A stretch of 64,000 bases of DNA from Neoscytalidium dimidiatum (lineage: Eukaryota; Ascomycota; Dothideomycetes; Botryosphaeriales; Botryosphaeriaceae). The DNA is taken from contig CM074699.1 in assembly GCA_037367355.1 (NCBI GenBank), positions 1,922,001 to 1,986,000 on the forward strand, in the 5' to 3' direction. This document shows, one piece after another, positions 22,701 to 33,280 of the stretch; the first letter of the stretch is position 1; each line of letters starts with the position of its first letter. The position numbers and the translations under genes are program-made. The notes beneath the pieces were generated by a model. The model ran no database searches and was not told the DNA's origin. It saw only the letters and a program-made list of their open reading frames with translations.

Positions 22701-23415
22701 CAAGGTGGAAGACAGTCCAGCACGTCCGGCAGGACCAACTTTTTGAATTCCTCTGAACCTCATTCGTGCAAATAGCGCATTCATAAAGTCCATTATCAAT
22801 ATCTTCATGGACTCTGGTCGCAATGTCAGGAGCTGTCGACCGTGATGCTCGCCGTTTGCGTGGTTGCTGTGGAAGCCTTAGGGGCTTTTGAGTGGCCGAC
22901 TGATCGGGCTGGAATTCCGGAGCATCTGCCTGCAACTGGGAACCATCTGTCTGGGCACCAGAAGCATCCTCTGAGGTGGTCAATTGACCACCAAACTGCC
23001 TGCCCTGCAGAGTCCTGACGTTCTGTCTGGCCAAACGCCCTTCTCGGGCCGCGCCGCCACCCCCGCGGCCGCCCCTACGACCACGTCTTGATGGGTTACT
23101 ATCGTTACGGCTGGCAGCTGCTGGTGCTGGTGAAGAGTCTACTGAAGAGTCCTGCGGTGTTGGTGCGACAGAGGCTGGTCTCATCGCCAGGGCCGCATCT
23201 CCAGATGGTTGGGCGCGCCCGCCTCTTCCGCCTCTTCCGCCCCTCCCTCTGCCTCGGGGAGCAGGCTGTTGATGTTGTGTTTGTTCATTGTGGGGTTGTT
23301 CGGGATTTGCGTGAGTACCGCCACGCTGTGGTCTCCTCCGATTACGGTGGCGTCGGGGAGCGTCGTTTGAGGATTGGGTCTGAGGTGCCGGTGCAACCTC
23401 AGCAACTGCGGACAT
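19735..23415 (-). CDS. fap1: NF-X1-type zinc finger and R3H protein (FAP1 homolog)
   Basis: Intronless gene; the preferred start MSAVAEVAPAPQ at 23415 gives 1226 aa. An upstream ATG at 23649 adds 78 residues unlike the family. Order: RGG/RG-rich disordered N-terminus (about 53-125); RING/PHD-like domain (about 213-265, CAICTNEV then CRTCWTVFHLGC); about nine NF-X1 repeats with the typical Cys/His pattern (e.g. CPHPCPELCHAGPCPPC, CGHFCQQVCHSGDC, CGHPCPNPCHSPYTC); then an R3H-type nucleic-acid binding region (about 890-960, RAFIHALAEDFGLDSE) and an acidic tail. Yeast Fap1 binds FKBP12 and confers rapamycin resistance; animal NFX1 binds DNA or RNA and acts as a ubiquitin ligase. Role here is inferred from family only. 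It shares a 713-bp upstream region with BIG1. Confidence 0.92.
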   Translation of the reverse strand: MSAVAEVAPAPQTQSSNDAPRRHRNRRRPQRGGTHANPEQPHNEQTQHQQPAPRGRGRGGRGGRGGRAQPSGDAALAMRPASVAPTPQDSSVDSSPAPAAASRNDSNPSRRGRRGGRGGGGAAREGRLARQNVRTLQGRQFGGQLTTSEDASGAQTDGSQLQADAPEFQPDQSATQKPLRLPQQPRKRRASRSTAPDIATRVHEDIDNGLYECAICTNEVQRNSKSWSCRTCWTVFHLGCIKKWATNEGSAAARQQAQGGDLPPPRQWRCPGCNLPQDVIPKSFTCWCEKEVDPRSLPGLPPFSCGNTCSRERLMPKKCPHPCPELCHAGPCPPCTQMGPVQLCFCGKESKTRKCLDTDYDNGWSCGQICGELMPCGEHFCDKPCHEGLCGACEVRVEARCYCGQVEKMILCCDKNDEKESRRLHKSGADEDIIEEWIGVFDCGNLCYRYFDCGKHQCERTCHVQDANPAHCPRSPDFVTHCGCGKTPLKDITTKIRTSCEDRIPSCDKPCSKLLACGHFCQQVCHSGDCLPCTKTVPISCRCGKTSLTTICHQGVEEKPQCVRTCRVTLNCGRHECGERCCPGESKAAQRAANRRKLRPLDSAPTQNRDDNFEAEHICTRPCGRLLKCGNHHCQELCHKGPCGSCREAIFDEISCDCGRTVLQPPLPCGTKPPPCRFQCERPKACGHPQVAHNCHQDDEECPKCPFLTVKPCLCGKNQLKNQPCWLAEARCGEICGKKLKCGAHRCRKTCHKPGECEDAGTSCKQACGKEKTCCGHPCPNPCHSPYTCDESKPCQYKILVTCTCQNNKQEAKCLATKDNEGNLKKSLKCDDECARLERNRKLALALHVDPDAHKDDHIPYSAETLSLYQQNIQWAQTQEREFRVFATSPEEKRLRFKPMPSQQRAFIHALAEDFGLDSESMDPEPHRHVVIYKTPKFVAAPTKTVGECVRIRYNQRAATTTTAATTNTDMSKKLKASNVVGDPYNGFLLTNPRFALTIEELRTAIRPVIDSAPMVQFDISFLPSDEVVLKANAALSERDLEATLQNVKAGLAREVRSHALGSIQLCRSDTSLNILRRETDSVANGGWSQVAAKAAAPARQRPQQQARALSNSFTVLSLSSKSKESREKASQQNIKKKAVEEAVDDWETAEMMEEEKERLESGEASKVASGAVTEDEVEEVRNEVVVEGSAAENGAAASVEEDKGEVKEEFVVPEAAAEPLETTSA

Positions 23416-24128
23416 GATGGGTGTCGTGAGAGCTCGAGGTACTTGAGCAAGGCCTGCGGACTGATGCAAGTTGGAAGTAGCGAGAAGGGGAAAAGTGCCG
23501 GAAGGGTTCGCGGAAGGCAAACGAGGAAGGTCTCGTGTGGTAGGAATGGCGGAGGGCACCAATGTAAATGTCAGTGGCGGAGGTGTGGGCTTCAAAAAAA
23601 CAGCCCACGGAAACAAGGCGCGAAACAGAAAACGGGGCGGTCTGCGCAAGGGAGCCCACTGGCGCGTGAATCAGGAAAGATGTCGCGTAGAACTAAATGA
23701 AGGAGTGGCGGGATCGCAGCTTCTTTTTATGGCGGCTTCAGCTCCAGAAAAGTCCGGAGGGGCGCGACCCTGGGGCCTGCTATGACGCACGGCCCGACTG
23801 ACTCACTCATACTCATTCATCAGCCGCAGCTCTAACCTGCACCGCCTGTGGCAATGCCTGAAGAAGTGAGCCCCAGGCACTGCCTCGCCGCACGCGAACT
23901 GCCCCGGGCCCGACGACGGCGCCGACCCCAGTGCAGGCCTAGCTCTGGAGCATTTTAGTACGGCTTTGAATGCGACAGCGATCATGCGCCGGGACAGCCC
24001 CGTCTTATCGCCGGCGTTGCGGGAAAACACTCGGCCCGAGCTGGCCAGCGCAACCGTCGCGGTTATCCCAAGCTTCAGGTGCTTGACCCCAGCAGCATAG
24101 CACCCCAGATTCCGCCTCCGCATCCATC
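23416..24128. promoter_or_regulatory. Bidirectional promoter region fap1 / big1
   Basis: 713 bp separate the divergent start codons. Small ORFs inside have no motif. No clear TATA box is visible on either side, consistent with housekeeping-type promoters. The assignment rests on gene orientation. Confidence 0.5.
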
Positions 24129-25231
24129 ATGGCCTTCCGAACCGTCGGCGCGATAGCTCTGTCTATCTCCGTCGCCTCCGCCTTCCAAGGCACCTCCCCG
24201 CTTTTCGTCGTCTCCTCCTCCAAGTAAGCCGGCCAGCTACATCTCTGAGCTCGCCGCCTACGCAAGCTAACATCCAAACCTCAGCGGCCTCCCCGAGTTC
24301 GCCAACAAGAACATCGCCTCCGCCTCCTCTGCTGTCCGGTCTGTTGAGCAGCTCCTTCAAGGCTGCCCTTCCGATTCCTACGTCATCGTCAACCAGCCCG
24401 GTGTCTCGCCGACCGACTTCGAAAACAAGTGGTCCGCGCCCTGGCTACGCTCGCGATTCCAGAACACTGAGGCTGGCATCTCCACTGGATCTGTCAGCGA
24501 GGTTGTTGGCGGGACCAACGCCGAGGACGTTGCAAAATATGTGGAGAAGCAGTGCAAGGCCACCAGGATGAACGTGGACGCGTCGAGTACGTCACTTAAC
24601 TATACTTTTTGGGCTCAGATTCTGACAACTCCAATCAGGTGGTTACATCTCGCTTGACGACGAATTCCCCCGCGTTATCAAGCTCGACTTTGTGGCGCCA
24701 TCCGCCAGCCCTGATGAGAGGACAACCGCCCTCACGGAGAATGGTATACACGCTCTCAAGCTCGTAGCCTGGATCAGAATCTAACATAACCCAGATTCCT
24801 TTCTCGATGCTCTGATGTCCAGCGTGCAGGAGAAGAGCTATACTCTTGTCTATACGACCACACCTCCTGCCATCGACCAGATCCCGCCTCCGAAGCAGCA
24901 ACATCCGGTTCAGGGTTATGAGATGGATGAGACATTCCCTCTGCACACCGAGATGAAGCGTGCTCTTTCCAGCCGCGCCAAGGACGACGATGATGTTGCT
25001 CTCTTTGAGAAATACCAGTTCCTCTCTCCTGGTACGTGCCCGCGCGAACCAAATTCTATGAAGATGCACGAAGCTAATTGTAGTACGATAGGCATCTTCA
25101 TGGGTGTTTCCGTCAGCGTCGTCCTCTTTCTTATCCTCTACGTCGGTGTCAGCGCTGTTGCAGGCCTCGAGGTATCATACTACGCCTTCAGCAAGGAGAT
25201 GGGCCCGTCTGCGCAGAAGAAGCAACAGTAA
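24129..25231 (+). CDS. BIG1: BIG1 / Voa1-type ER membrane protein
   Basis: Five exons: 24129-24223, 24285-24586, 24639-24743, 24795-25031 and 25092-25231. The introns (51-61 nt) all preserve frame and give 292 aa. The signal peptide is MAFRTVGAIALSISVASAF. A lumenal domain follows (SPLFVVSSSNGLPEF, a cysteine pair in LLQGCPSDSY and EKQCKAT). A single C-terminal span (SVSVVLFLILYVGVSAVAGL) leads into a short cytosolic tail (SYYAFSKEMGP), the signature of the Ac45/VOA1 transmembrane region found in fungal BIG1. BIG1 acts in the ER, is needed for beta-1,6-glucan synthesis and is related to V-ATPase assembly factors. Length fits the family. Exon 4 ends at a good GTACGT donor and the next acceptor is TAG. 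Confidence 0.88.
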
Positions 25232-26446
25232 ATGTACGAAATCGGGTCATTCTTTTGGAGTTCTTGACACAGAGCTGGGTGACTGTGTTCGTGTACAAAT
25301 CATACTTCAGCAACCCGCTGGTTGTGGGGAGGAAGGGTGGGTTTGCAAGGTCAGATATACGAGGTTTGGCTGGAGAGTGCTGCAATTTTTAACGAAAGGC
25401 TGGCGTCCGTCTAGGTGTTGACCTGCTTCGAGATGGATGGTCTCGTCTGGAGGGATTCTATAAGTTCCCACGAAACCACTGAAGCAGCATAGTCACGGTA
25501 GGCAACATGTGTAAGGAGGTTCATATAGGTCTGGCGCGGTGGCAATCTGGTTTCTTGTTAGGGAATCTGGCTAGCTTTATCATGCATCATTACCAGCTAC
25601 CCTCGAACCGTCTCAAGGGTTCGTTCAAGTACGTCACAAGTCATTAGGCAACGAAATCGTTCAAGTCCTGCTGCTGCTCTTTCGCGGGGCGATACGGCGC
25701 TCGCTCTTACTACAAACTCAACTAGACGTGGCCTTGCCTCTCAGTGACACAGCCCAGTCGGCCAGCAGTTGCGTCCATGACCACCATAGACTGAAGGGTC
25801 GCCTGAACTCGGCTAGCTGCACCACAACAAGCTCTAATGTCGTGGATACGGTGCTTATAGAGACATACAACTGATCGTCAATTCGACGTCACTTGACAAG
25901 TCTCACCCGAAGAATGTTCTGGCTGCAATGATCCTAGAACCATAGTATTCGGGATTGGCACCGGAACAAAGAAGCAGAGAATGTCCCCGAAATGATAGAT
26001 CAATTTATTTTTGAAAGACTATAAATAAAATGAAAAAAAAAAAAAAAAGGCCAGGCGCGCTAGCAAAACCCCCCTTCCTGAGAACGTCATGTCCAAAAAG
26101 TAGATGTAGCTAACGCCGGCCTCACCCACACCATTTTCGTGCCTAAGACTCCAATAAAAGAAAATCTCCCAAGAACTGACAAGTGATCGACGAAGAACAA
26201 GTTTAGCGTTGTAGTTTCCTTGGAATGGTCTTTCCCGGCGGTGAAAGTTGTCAGGGCCTGGTTGCAAAAAAAAAAAAAAAATGAGAAAAGTAATTGCTGA
26301 AGGGAAATGGGGACGTGCTTTATTTTCGCATCCGACGGTGCTCGTTGTCAGTGCCGGGAGTTGGGTGCCGTTATATGTTCGGTTCTTTGATCCGAGCGAG
26401 GGTCTTCGCTACTCGCGTCCTGAATTGACGAGCGGAGGCGAGTCGT
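25232..26446. other. Intergenic region with A16 tracts
   Basis: No supported gene. Two long A tracts (about 26033-26048 and 26265-26280) flank about 220 bp of AT-rich DNA downstream of the pheromone precursor gene. Otherwise unremarkable. Confidence 0.5.
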
Positions 26447-27328
26447 TTACTGGATGTCGGCGGTGAAATCGTTGGCGAACTCCGAGAGCTTCTCGAGGTC
26501 ACGGCGAGCCTTGGAACAGGGCTGACCGCGGTACCTGCAGAAGGGGAGAGCTTCTCTCTTCTTGGAGCAAGGCTGGCCGCGATACCTACAGAAGGGTTCT
26601 GGCTCGGCCTCCCGCTTCTTGGAGCAGGGCTGGCCACGGTACCTGCAGAACGGCTCCGGCTCCGGCGCTGGCATTGGCTCGGCTTCCCTCTTCTTGGAGC
26701 AGGCCTGACCCCTCCAGCGGCAGCGGGAGAAGTAGCCCCAAGGACCCCACTTGAGCAGGGACGGGTCGGGCTCAGGCATAGCGAGGGCGTCGGCGATGGC
26801 CTCGGCGGCACGCTTCATCTTGTGGCAGGGCTGACCGGTACGACGGCAGAACTCAAGGGACCTGTACCCCAGCTCGGGTTCGGGCTCGACCGCACGCTTC
26901 TTGGAGCATCCCTGGCCACGATACCTACAGCCAGTGTAGCCCCATATTCCACCCCGGTAATTGCGCTTGAGAACGTCTGTGGAGAGATCGATTAGCATTC
27001 ATTCTTTGTGGGGTGTGGACAAGGGAATTCGCAAGGATAACTTACCATGCTCAGAATCCGGAGAGGTGTAGTTGGCGTAAACGTCGCTAATTACATTGAG
27101 GAAGTCTTCGGTGTCACGCTTAGCAAGAGCGCAGGCATCAGCGGGACCTTGGCAAGGCTCAGGGTTGGCGAGAGCAATGGCGGCAGCTTCAGCAGCGCGC
27201 TTGACCTGGTGACAAGCTTGGCCAGGCTCGTTGCAGATAGCCACAAGGTAGTCATCGTCGAATGGCGGCGTGATGGCAGAGGCGGAGGCCGCGATAGCGG
27301 AAGCCAGGATGACAGTAGCAACCTTCAT
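26447..27328 (-). CDS. ppg1: Alpha-type mating pheromone precursor with variant repeats
   Basis: Two exons: 27328-27046 and 26976-26447, with a 69-nt intron (donor GTAAGT, acceptor CAG), giving 270 aa. The signal peptide is MKVATVILASAIAASASA. Six C-terminal repeats keep the C-x6-C core of ascomycete alpha-pheromones: GCRYRGQGC, FCRRTGQPC, RCRWRGQAC and three FCRYRGQPC. Five are followed by dibasic Kex2 sites (KKR or KR); the last is followed by SKARR. The spacers start EA/EP/AV/AL, as for Ste13 trimming. Two degenerate N-terminal repeats (ICNEPGQAC...KR, PCQGPADAC...KR) also sit before KR. The predicted main peptide is FCRYRGQPCS. It should be secreted and recognised by a Ste2-type receptor. 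A TATA-like element lies about 120 nt upstream. The mixed repeat set and missing flanking Trp residues are unusual for the family. Confidence 0.9.
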
Positions 27329-27443
27329 GCTGTAGGACTTGTCAAAGGGCGAGTGTATGTACGGTTTTGTGGGGTTAAAAGAGTGACCTAGTCGGTTTTT
27401 GGGTTTTGAGGCAGGGAGGAATACTTTTAATTGCACAGGCAAC

Positions 27444-27452
27444 ATTATATAG
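27444..27452 (-). promoter_or_regulatory. TATA-like element of the pheromone precursor gene
   Basis: On the minus strand the sequence reads CTATATAAT, about 120 nt upstream of the ATG at 27328. This favours that ATG over the in-frame ATG at 27445, which would overlap the TATA element. Confidence 0.5.
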
Positions 27453-27490
27453 AGAGGTCTATGTTCTGTGGCAGACCTAAGTTCGATGTA

Positions 27491-27543
27491 TGGTTGTCAA
27501 TAACAAACAATTCCTCAATAAGGGTGATCTGTTCTCAATAAGG
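27491..27543. promoter_or_regulatory. Repeated upstream motifs of the pheromone gene
   Basis: CTCAATAAGG occurs at 27514-27523 and 27534-27543, exactly 20 bp apart, and again as CTCAATAAG at 28008-28016. An AACAAACAATT stretch (about 27502-27512), resembling HMG-box target sequences of mating-type regulators, lies next to the first copy. Function is inferred from position only. Confidence 0.35.
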
Positions 27544-28695
27544 ACATCCCTCCACAAGAGCCCTGGTCGTCTTATTGTCGACAAGGGAACACATATCATT
27601 GACCTGGACAGCCCAGATCATCCTTTGTGCCTTCCTAGACGCCGAGATCCGTACTGATTTCGTATCAAGGCTCGTGGTGATCTTCGGGAAATTCCCACTA
27701 TTCGTATATGTTAAAAGGGCTGTGTCCGGCGGTTAAAAACGATATTGTAGACGGATGGGCTCAGAAAACCTATTTAAATGAAGATGATCCTGAGCGCTCT
27801 TCATCTACCGAGGTCCATCTGAAGAGTCGGTCCAGGAGGCTAATGTGTGACCTACGCAGCGAAGCCGCAGCCCTCCGGAATACGAGTCAAGCTGCTCGCT
27901 CGAAGCCATGACAAAGGACAGGGCAACAAGATATGCGAATAACTCTTCATGGCGTTCTATGTGGGACATCCCCCGTTTGTTGACAAGAAATGTGGCCGGA
28001 TGAGGTTCTCAATAAGATCGTATTACCCGAAGCGGTCTAGCGTGGGGTGACTCTCAATAGAGCTCCACCGGAGTATTTTCAGCACGAGACTTGGGCAAAG
28101 AAAGAGAGGTAGCTAGCAAAGGAAACAATTTGAAAGAATAGATCTTATTGGCACGAAGATTTGTCCAGGAGTAGTTCCGTTCGACAAAGTGGCTTGGGTA
28201 CCCAACATGCTGGGCTAACCACGTAGAGAAACAAGCAAGAAGGACAGTGGTCATCGTGTACAACGCGCATCTGTGCTAGACGAACAGAAGTAAATAGGAA
28301 ATTAGACAGTCTGTGGGCTGCGACTGTAGTCATGCTGTTGCGCCATCAGCTGTGGGCATGCTGCTCACTGGATGGATTACTTGAGGGCATGGCGAATCAT
28401 GGCTTGTTGCCGCAGTGGTGAAGCTTATCGAACCTGGGCGTGAAAGCGCATGCTTATGATGGTGTTTGTAAAGAGCATATTTTAGAGTGGTAGAACGAAA
28501 TGGAGTTGAGACGGATGGATGCTGCGGCGGAGGACGTGGGTAGGGGGGTTAGAGGGAGGTGAAGGTGAAGAAGGGTCGGGAACAGTGCGGGCCAAGCTCG
28601 GTTGGAACCGCGTGTCGTCACGCCCTACGCCATGGAGCTCTTCGCGTTCCTCGCGTCGGTCCGCCTGTCCTGCAAAATGAACTCGTCACCCTCTA

Positions 28696-30767
28696 ATGCG
28701 CACTCGAATATACAACGTCGGCGTGCGTCCGGCGCTCCGTCCAGCCCCGAGCTGGACCTGCGCCTCGTGTAGGCTGCGCACTGCACCTCGCCGTGGTCTT
28801 GCAACATCGCCGGACGAAAAGCCATACTACGTTACCACGCCTATTTTTTACGTCAACGCCGGTACTTCATGCAGTCGACATCAATTGCTCGTGTTCCGAT
28901 GCTGAATTGCCCTCGATATAGCTCCTCATGTCGGCCATCTTTCTACAATGGTCCTGGCTGACATCATCAAACGATGGCAAGTACTGGAGGGCAAGAAAGC
29001 CATCCTGTGCACCGGCACCGATGAGCATGGATTGAAGGTTCAGCAAGCCTCAGCAAAGGCTGGCAGTGACCCACTTCCCTTCTGCGACAAAGGCGCCGAA
29101 GTCTTCAAGGTACCACCGACTCCATGGCCCAGTCAATACCTGACGCTAACTATAGAAGAATCTCGCTATGAAAGGCCTGATATCGAACGAGCATTTCGTG
29201 CGAACCACCGACCAAGCCCACAAAGACGCCGTACAATATGCATGGGTAGGGAGGCACCTGGCGGCAAGAGCATATAGCGCAATGGCTGATGAATGTGAAG
29301 CACCTCTTAAAGGAGAGGGGCTACATCTACAGCTCCAAGCATGAAGGCTGGTATTCTGTCAGCGATGAAACCTACTATCCCAGTTCTGGTGTCCACCTGG
29401 TTGTCGAACCTGCCACAGGCCGTAAGATTATGGTATGCTCCGTCTCGTCGCTTCTCGCTAGCTGTTGTATCATGTCATGTTAACATCACATAGGCCTCCA
29501 TCGAGACCGGCAAGGAAGTCGAGTGGACCACCGAGATCAATTATCACTTCCGTCTATCTGCCTTCAAAGAACGCCTGCTTGAATTTTACCGCGAGAATCC
29601 AGGATGGATCATTCCTCGATTTCGCATGGATGATGTTGGACAAGCTGTGTCTTCGGGCCTTGAAGACCTCTCGATATCGCGGCCAACTTCGAGGCTGACT
29701 TGGGGAGTGCCTGTGCCAGGCGATGACTCTCAAACTGTGTATGTCTGGCTGGATGCCCTGCTGAACTATGTGACGAAGCTCGGTTACCCATGGCCTCCGG
29801 GTGAGATGGAAGCGAGCGGCTGGCCGGCTGACTGCCATGTCATTGGCAAAGATATCACTCGCTTCCATTGCATATACTGGCCAGCATTCCTGATGGCACT
29901 TTCTCTTCCCCTTCCTAAAAGGGTGTTAACAACGGCTCACTGGACCATGAACAGCCAGAAAATGTCCAAGTCTGTTGGTAACGTCGTGAATCCTTTCTTC
30001 GCTCTAGATAGGTTCGGGGCCGACGCTATGCGCTATTACCTCGCGCATGACGGCGGTATCAGTCAGGATGCCAACTATAGCAACTACTATGTTGTTGAAC
30101 GCTACAAGAAGGGTCTACAGGGCGGCTTGGGTAACCTTGCCAGCAGAATTCTGAAAGGAAAAGGCTGGGATGTCAGGAGAGCGGTAGTTTCGGGGAATGT
30201 CAACACGCCCAAGAAGAACACAGAACAACAAGCGATGGCACGTGCCCACTTTAATCTCTTGGAAGGACTTCCTGCAGCAGTTCAACAGAAGTTGCAGGCC
30301 CTAGATGTGAGTGGCGGGTTGAAGGTTATTATGGAAGCTATCTACGAGGTACTCCTCTCACATTCCGGACGATTGCTGCCATCATAGCTAACAGTGTCGG
30401 CCAGACCAACCGTTTCCTTCAAGAGGCCGCTCCGTGGAGATTTGTCCTCAAAGCTCAAAGAAACGTTCCTGCAGCAGAACAACACGGCGAAGTCATTCTT
30501 GAACAGCATCAGCCCCACGTTGACCGCACAATCTTTCTGTGTGCTGAGACGCTAAGGATTGCTGCCATCCTGCTGCAGCCGTACATGCCGGGCAAAGCAG
30601 CGGAGCTGTTAGATATGCTCGGTGTGGATGAGAAGAAGCGAGGCTTTAAGTTTGCGGCAGTTTGCAAGGACCTCGACTACGGCATGAGCAGGATCGAACT
30701 GAGAAAGGCGGTCCTTTTCCCACCCATCGGCATTGATGAGCTGGACCGAGCAGACGATGTGGCGTGA
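28696..30767 (+). CDS. msm1: Mitochondrial methionyl-tRNA synthetase
   Basis: Six exons: 28696-28861, 28922-29109, 29156-29245, 29301-29432, 29494-30348 and 30405-30767; 597 aa. A basic, Arg-rich N-terminus (MRTRIYNVGVRPALR to about residue 36) looks like a mitochondrial presequence. The catalytic core follows: YYVTTPIFYVNA, the HIGH motif as PHVGH (formed across intron 1), CTGTDEHGLKVQQ, KHEGWYSVSDETYYP, TWGVPVPGD, VIGKDITRFHCIYWPAFL and an exact KMSKS (QKMSKSVGNVVNP). An anticodon-binding helical domain follows. It charges mitochondrial tRNA-Met. Intron 3 (29246-29300) is assigned with acceptor GAAG because that restores WHLLKERGYIYSSKHEGW; the earlier TAG acceptor gives a stop. Introns of 46-61 nt keep phase throughout. 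Confidence 0.92.
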
Positions 30768-33280
30768 TTCAAACCTGGTATGTCAGCTCCGCTCATTTTC
30801 AATATGATTGTACCATAGGCTCTGAATTCGCAGGCTTCTGTGCACATGTGTGACTGATGCTTTTCTCTCTTTCTCTCTCTCTCTTGGAACCCGGTGAGGA
30901 AAGTGTTTTGATAAGCTTCTCGGAGGGCCTACCGCGATCAGCGCGCGGAGACAACGCCGGTCGATAATCCGGAGAAGCTCTGCCTTTGGTGTCACTAGCT
31001 TTCTCGACTAGATGGCGCTGCGGATTCGATGCGAACCGAACACAGCAGGAGATTTTCTTATCGCCTCATTGTTCGAGGCCATGTGATCGCGGCGGCGCCG
31101 ATGTTGTATTGTGTGCAGACGGGTGGCATTCCATACACGACGGCCAATCACGGGGCAGCGGGGCAATCGGCTGCCAGCGGCCGCCATCACATTACATTTC
31201 CGGGCTTAGTTCTTCGAGGTAGTAATGGCTATCCACAGCCACGCGGCGTCAACATCTAATCTGATTCCCTGCTTTCTCCCGAATCACACATCACACGGAC
31301 AGCACTGTCGTCCAGGCGTGTTGAGTGGCCATGGCAAAACAGCCGTGCCGCGCACATGACAAGTCGCAAGCAGGATGTCGAATCGCGGATTCCGACCTTC
31401 CCGCCAGATGCTTCTAGGCCAAAGCTACGCACGGCACGGCAGAGCAGAAGACAAAAGCGACGGTGATACTGTATCTGTCAGCACCCAGATCAGTCAGGGA
31501 GGGGAGAAGGAATCCGGGCGGAGTTTGGCAGCCCTGTTAGGAAAAGAAGCCAGCTGCCGCGAGCCGAACCGCTGGGTTGACAAGCAGCCACACCGGACGG
31601 CCTCAGGCCTGTGCATGCGCCGCCTCCCCCCCGTCGTCACATCACATCCACATTCCGCCCTGCCGCCCCGTCAGCGCGGCCCCCACCCTACACCCTACAC
31701 CCTACGACGCTCACAACGCAGGAACGGAGTGTCCGGCTGGAAACGGCGAATCGATAATGATGCCGGCCCACCTCTTCATTGAGTGATCGCTCTCGCAGAC
31801 GCGCCTGCCTCGCCATCTCCACGATTGGCGGGCTGAAAAGCCATTTTTACCGCCAGCCATGCCAATGCAGGTGGATATTTCGGTCCTACCGACGCTCTTT
31901 TCTCCGCTGACCGACACTGGATGACGTCGCGCCTCTTATGAGCGGTCTGTCAGTCGCCGGCGGCATGCTGCCTCACAATTCGCCAGCCTTGCGCTGTTTT
32001 TTCTTTGAGCGCCAAGCCCAGCTTGACTGTGCAAATGCATGTGAACCACCATCAACTGGCAGAGTAGCATCGGCAGTGTGGGCTGAGAAATTGATATGGT
32101 GTTGAGCAGGGTCCTCCGTAACACATCTTCGATCGGCCATCCTAGCATGCGTTTTCTTTTTCCCGGACGCCCGGTTCCGTCATGCAGCAGCAATCTCGGA
32201 CCCCAGGAAAGTCTCCCTCTCTCCTTCAGGACTGGCCCCCAAATATTCTGTCAGGCCGGGTTCTGGTCGGAGCTGTGCCGCGCTTCAGGATGGGAAATAC
32301 GAGCACCGTCGTGAAAAGAAAAAAAAAATCCCCATGATGCGGGGGCATAGAAATGCTACCCACAATGCGCGACAGCACACCGCCGGCACCCCGCGTTAGC
32401 TCCTCGCCTTTCCCTACCGCTCTATATCGCGTGCACCCTGCCGTCTTCCGCACCAGCGGGTCGGTCCTCTCTGTCCGCCTGATGCGATTGATCGTAGTCA
32501 GTGCTTCGCGGGTTCGTCTACCCTGGCTGAGCTATTCTACTAGCGCGTTAGCTCTGAAGATGCTATTAATTTGCTCCTGAGCTGCATCCGAATTAACGGC
32601 ATTTTTGGTAGCCATGAATTGTAGCTATATTCTTAGCCCTTAGCTGACATTTACCTCGCGTCTGCGCCAGTGTAGATTTCTTGGCACCGGCTTCATTCTC
32701 CCATCCTGCGAGACAAGCTCAGAAGGTGCCAATATGGGCTCCACTTTATTCTGGATATTCGAGCGAAATACCCGGACATGCTTCGCAAGCGTTGGTCTCA
32801 CGTATGCTGTGGCCATCTCACATGTTGGACACCGCTCCTCTCAAAACTTTGAGAATTCGGGAGTAATGCTCGTCCTCAAAGGACAGAGGCCGCAAGTCGA
32901 GTCTTTGAGCGACTCGCTGCAGACGCGAAGGTTGTTGTTGGGGGGGTGGGGTTTGAGGGGGTTGGGGGGGAAGCAAATGAAAAAAAGAGAAACGCGATCC
33001 TCGCATCTCTCTCTCCTTGATAACAGCGTGTGTTTCCAGGTGCTGTTTTAAAACGGAGATGTTTGTGGTGGCTGCCTTGTGGCCATCAATGAAATGCTCG
33101 CCCAAATGAAAAGTCAGTAGGCCTGATTTCACACTAACCCATTACTCGCGCAATGCGGCGCCGTCGCAACGTCCCTTCTCTCCTAATCGCGCCCATCGCA
33201 ACATCCCCTCCTCACATTGAGGGCTGCGTCTCACTCAATCGTCATCGCGCTTTTCAATTACATGCTCCTACTCCACAGCT
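30768..33280. other. 2.5-kb intergenic region
   Basis: No supported gene. It holds a CT microsatellite at about 30862-30884 and three ACCCTAC heptamers at 31685-31705 (superficially telomere-like, but the unit is not CCCTAA). A G-rich run lies near 32940-32970. Short ORFs lack motifs. Confidence 0.5.

Larger units (their letters stand above)
27329..28695. other. Intergenic region between divergent ppg1 and msm1
   Basis: 1.37 kb of relatively AT-rich DNA with repeated CTCAATAAG motifs. Only short ORFs occur. It probably contains both promoters. Confidence 0.55.

Noticed and set aside
23416..23649. Upstream in-frame ATG of FAP1 (78 extra residues)
   Set aside because: The extension looks like translated leader DNA; MSAVAEV at 23415 matches the family-type start better.
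31685..31705. Telomere-like repeat
   Set aside because: The unit is ACCCTAC, three copies only, not the fungal CCCTAA repeat.
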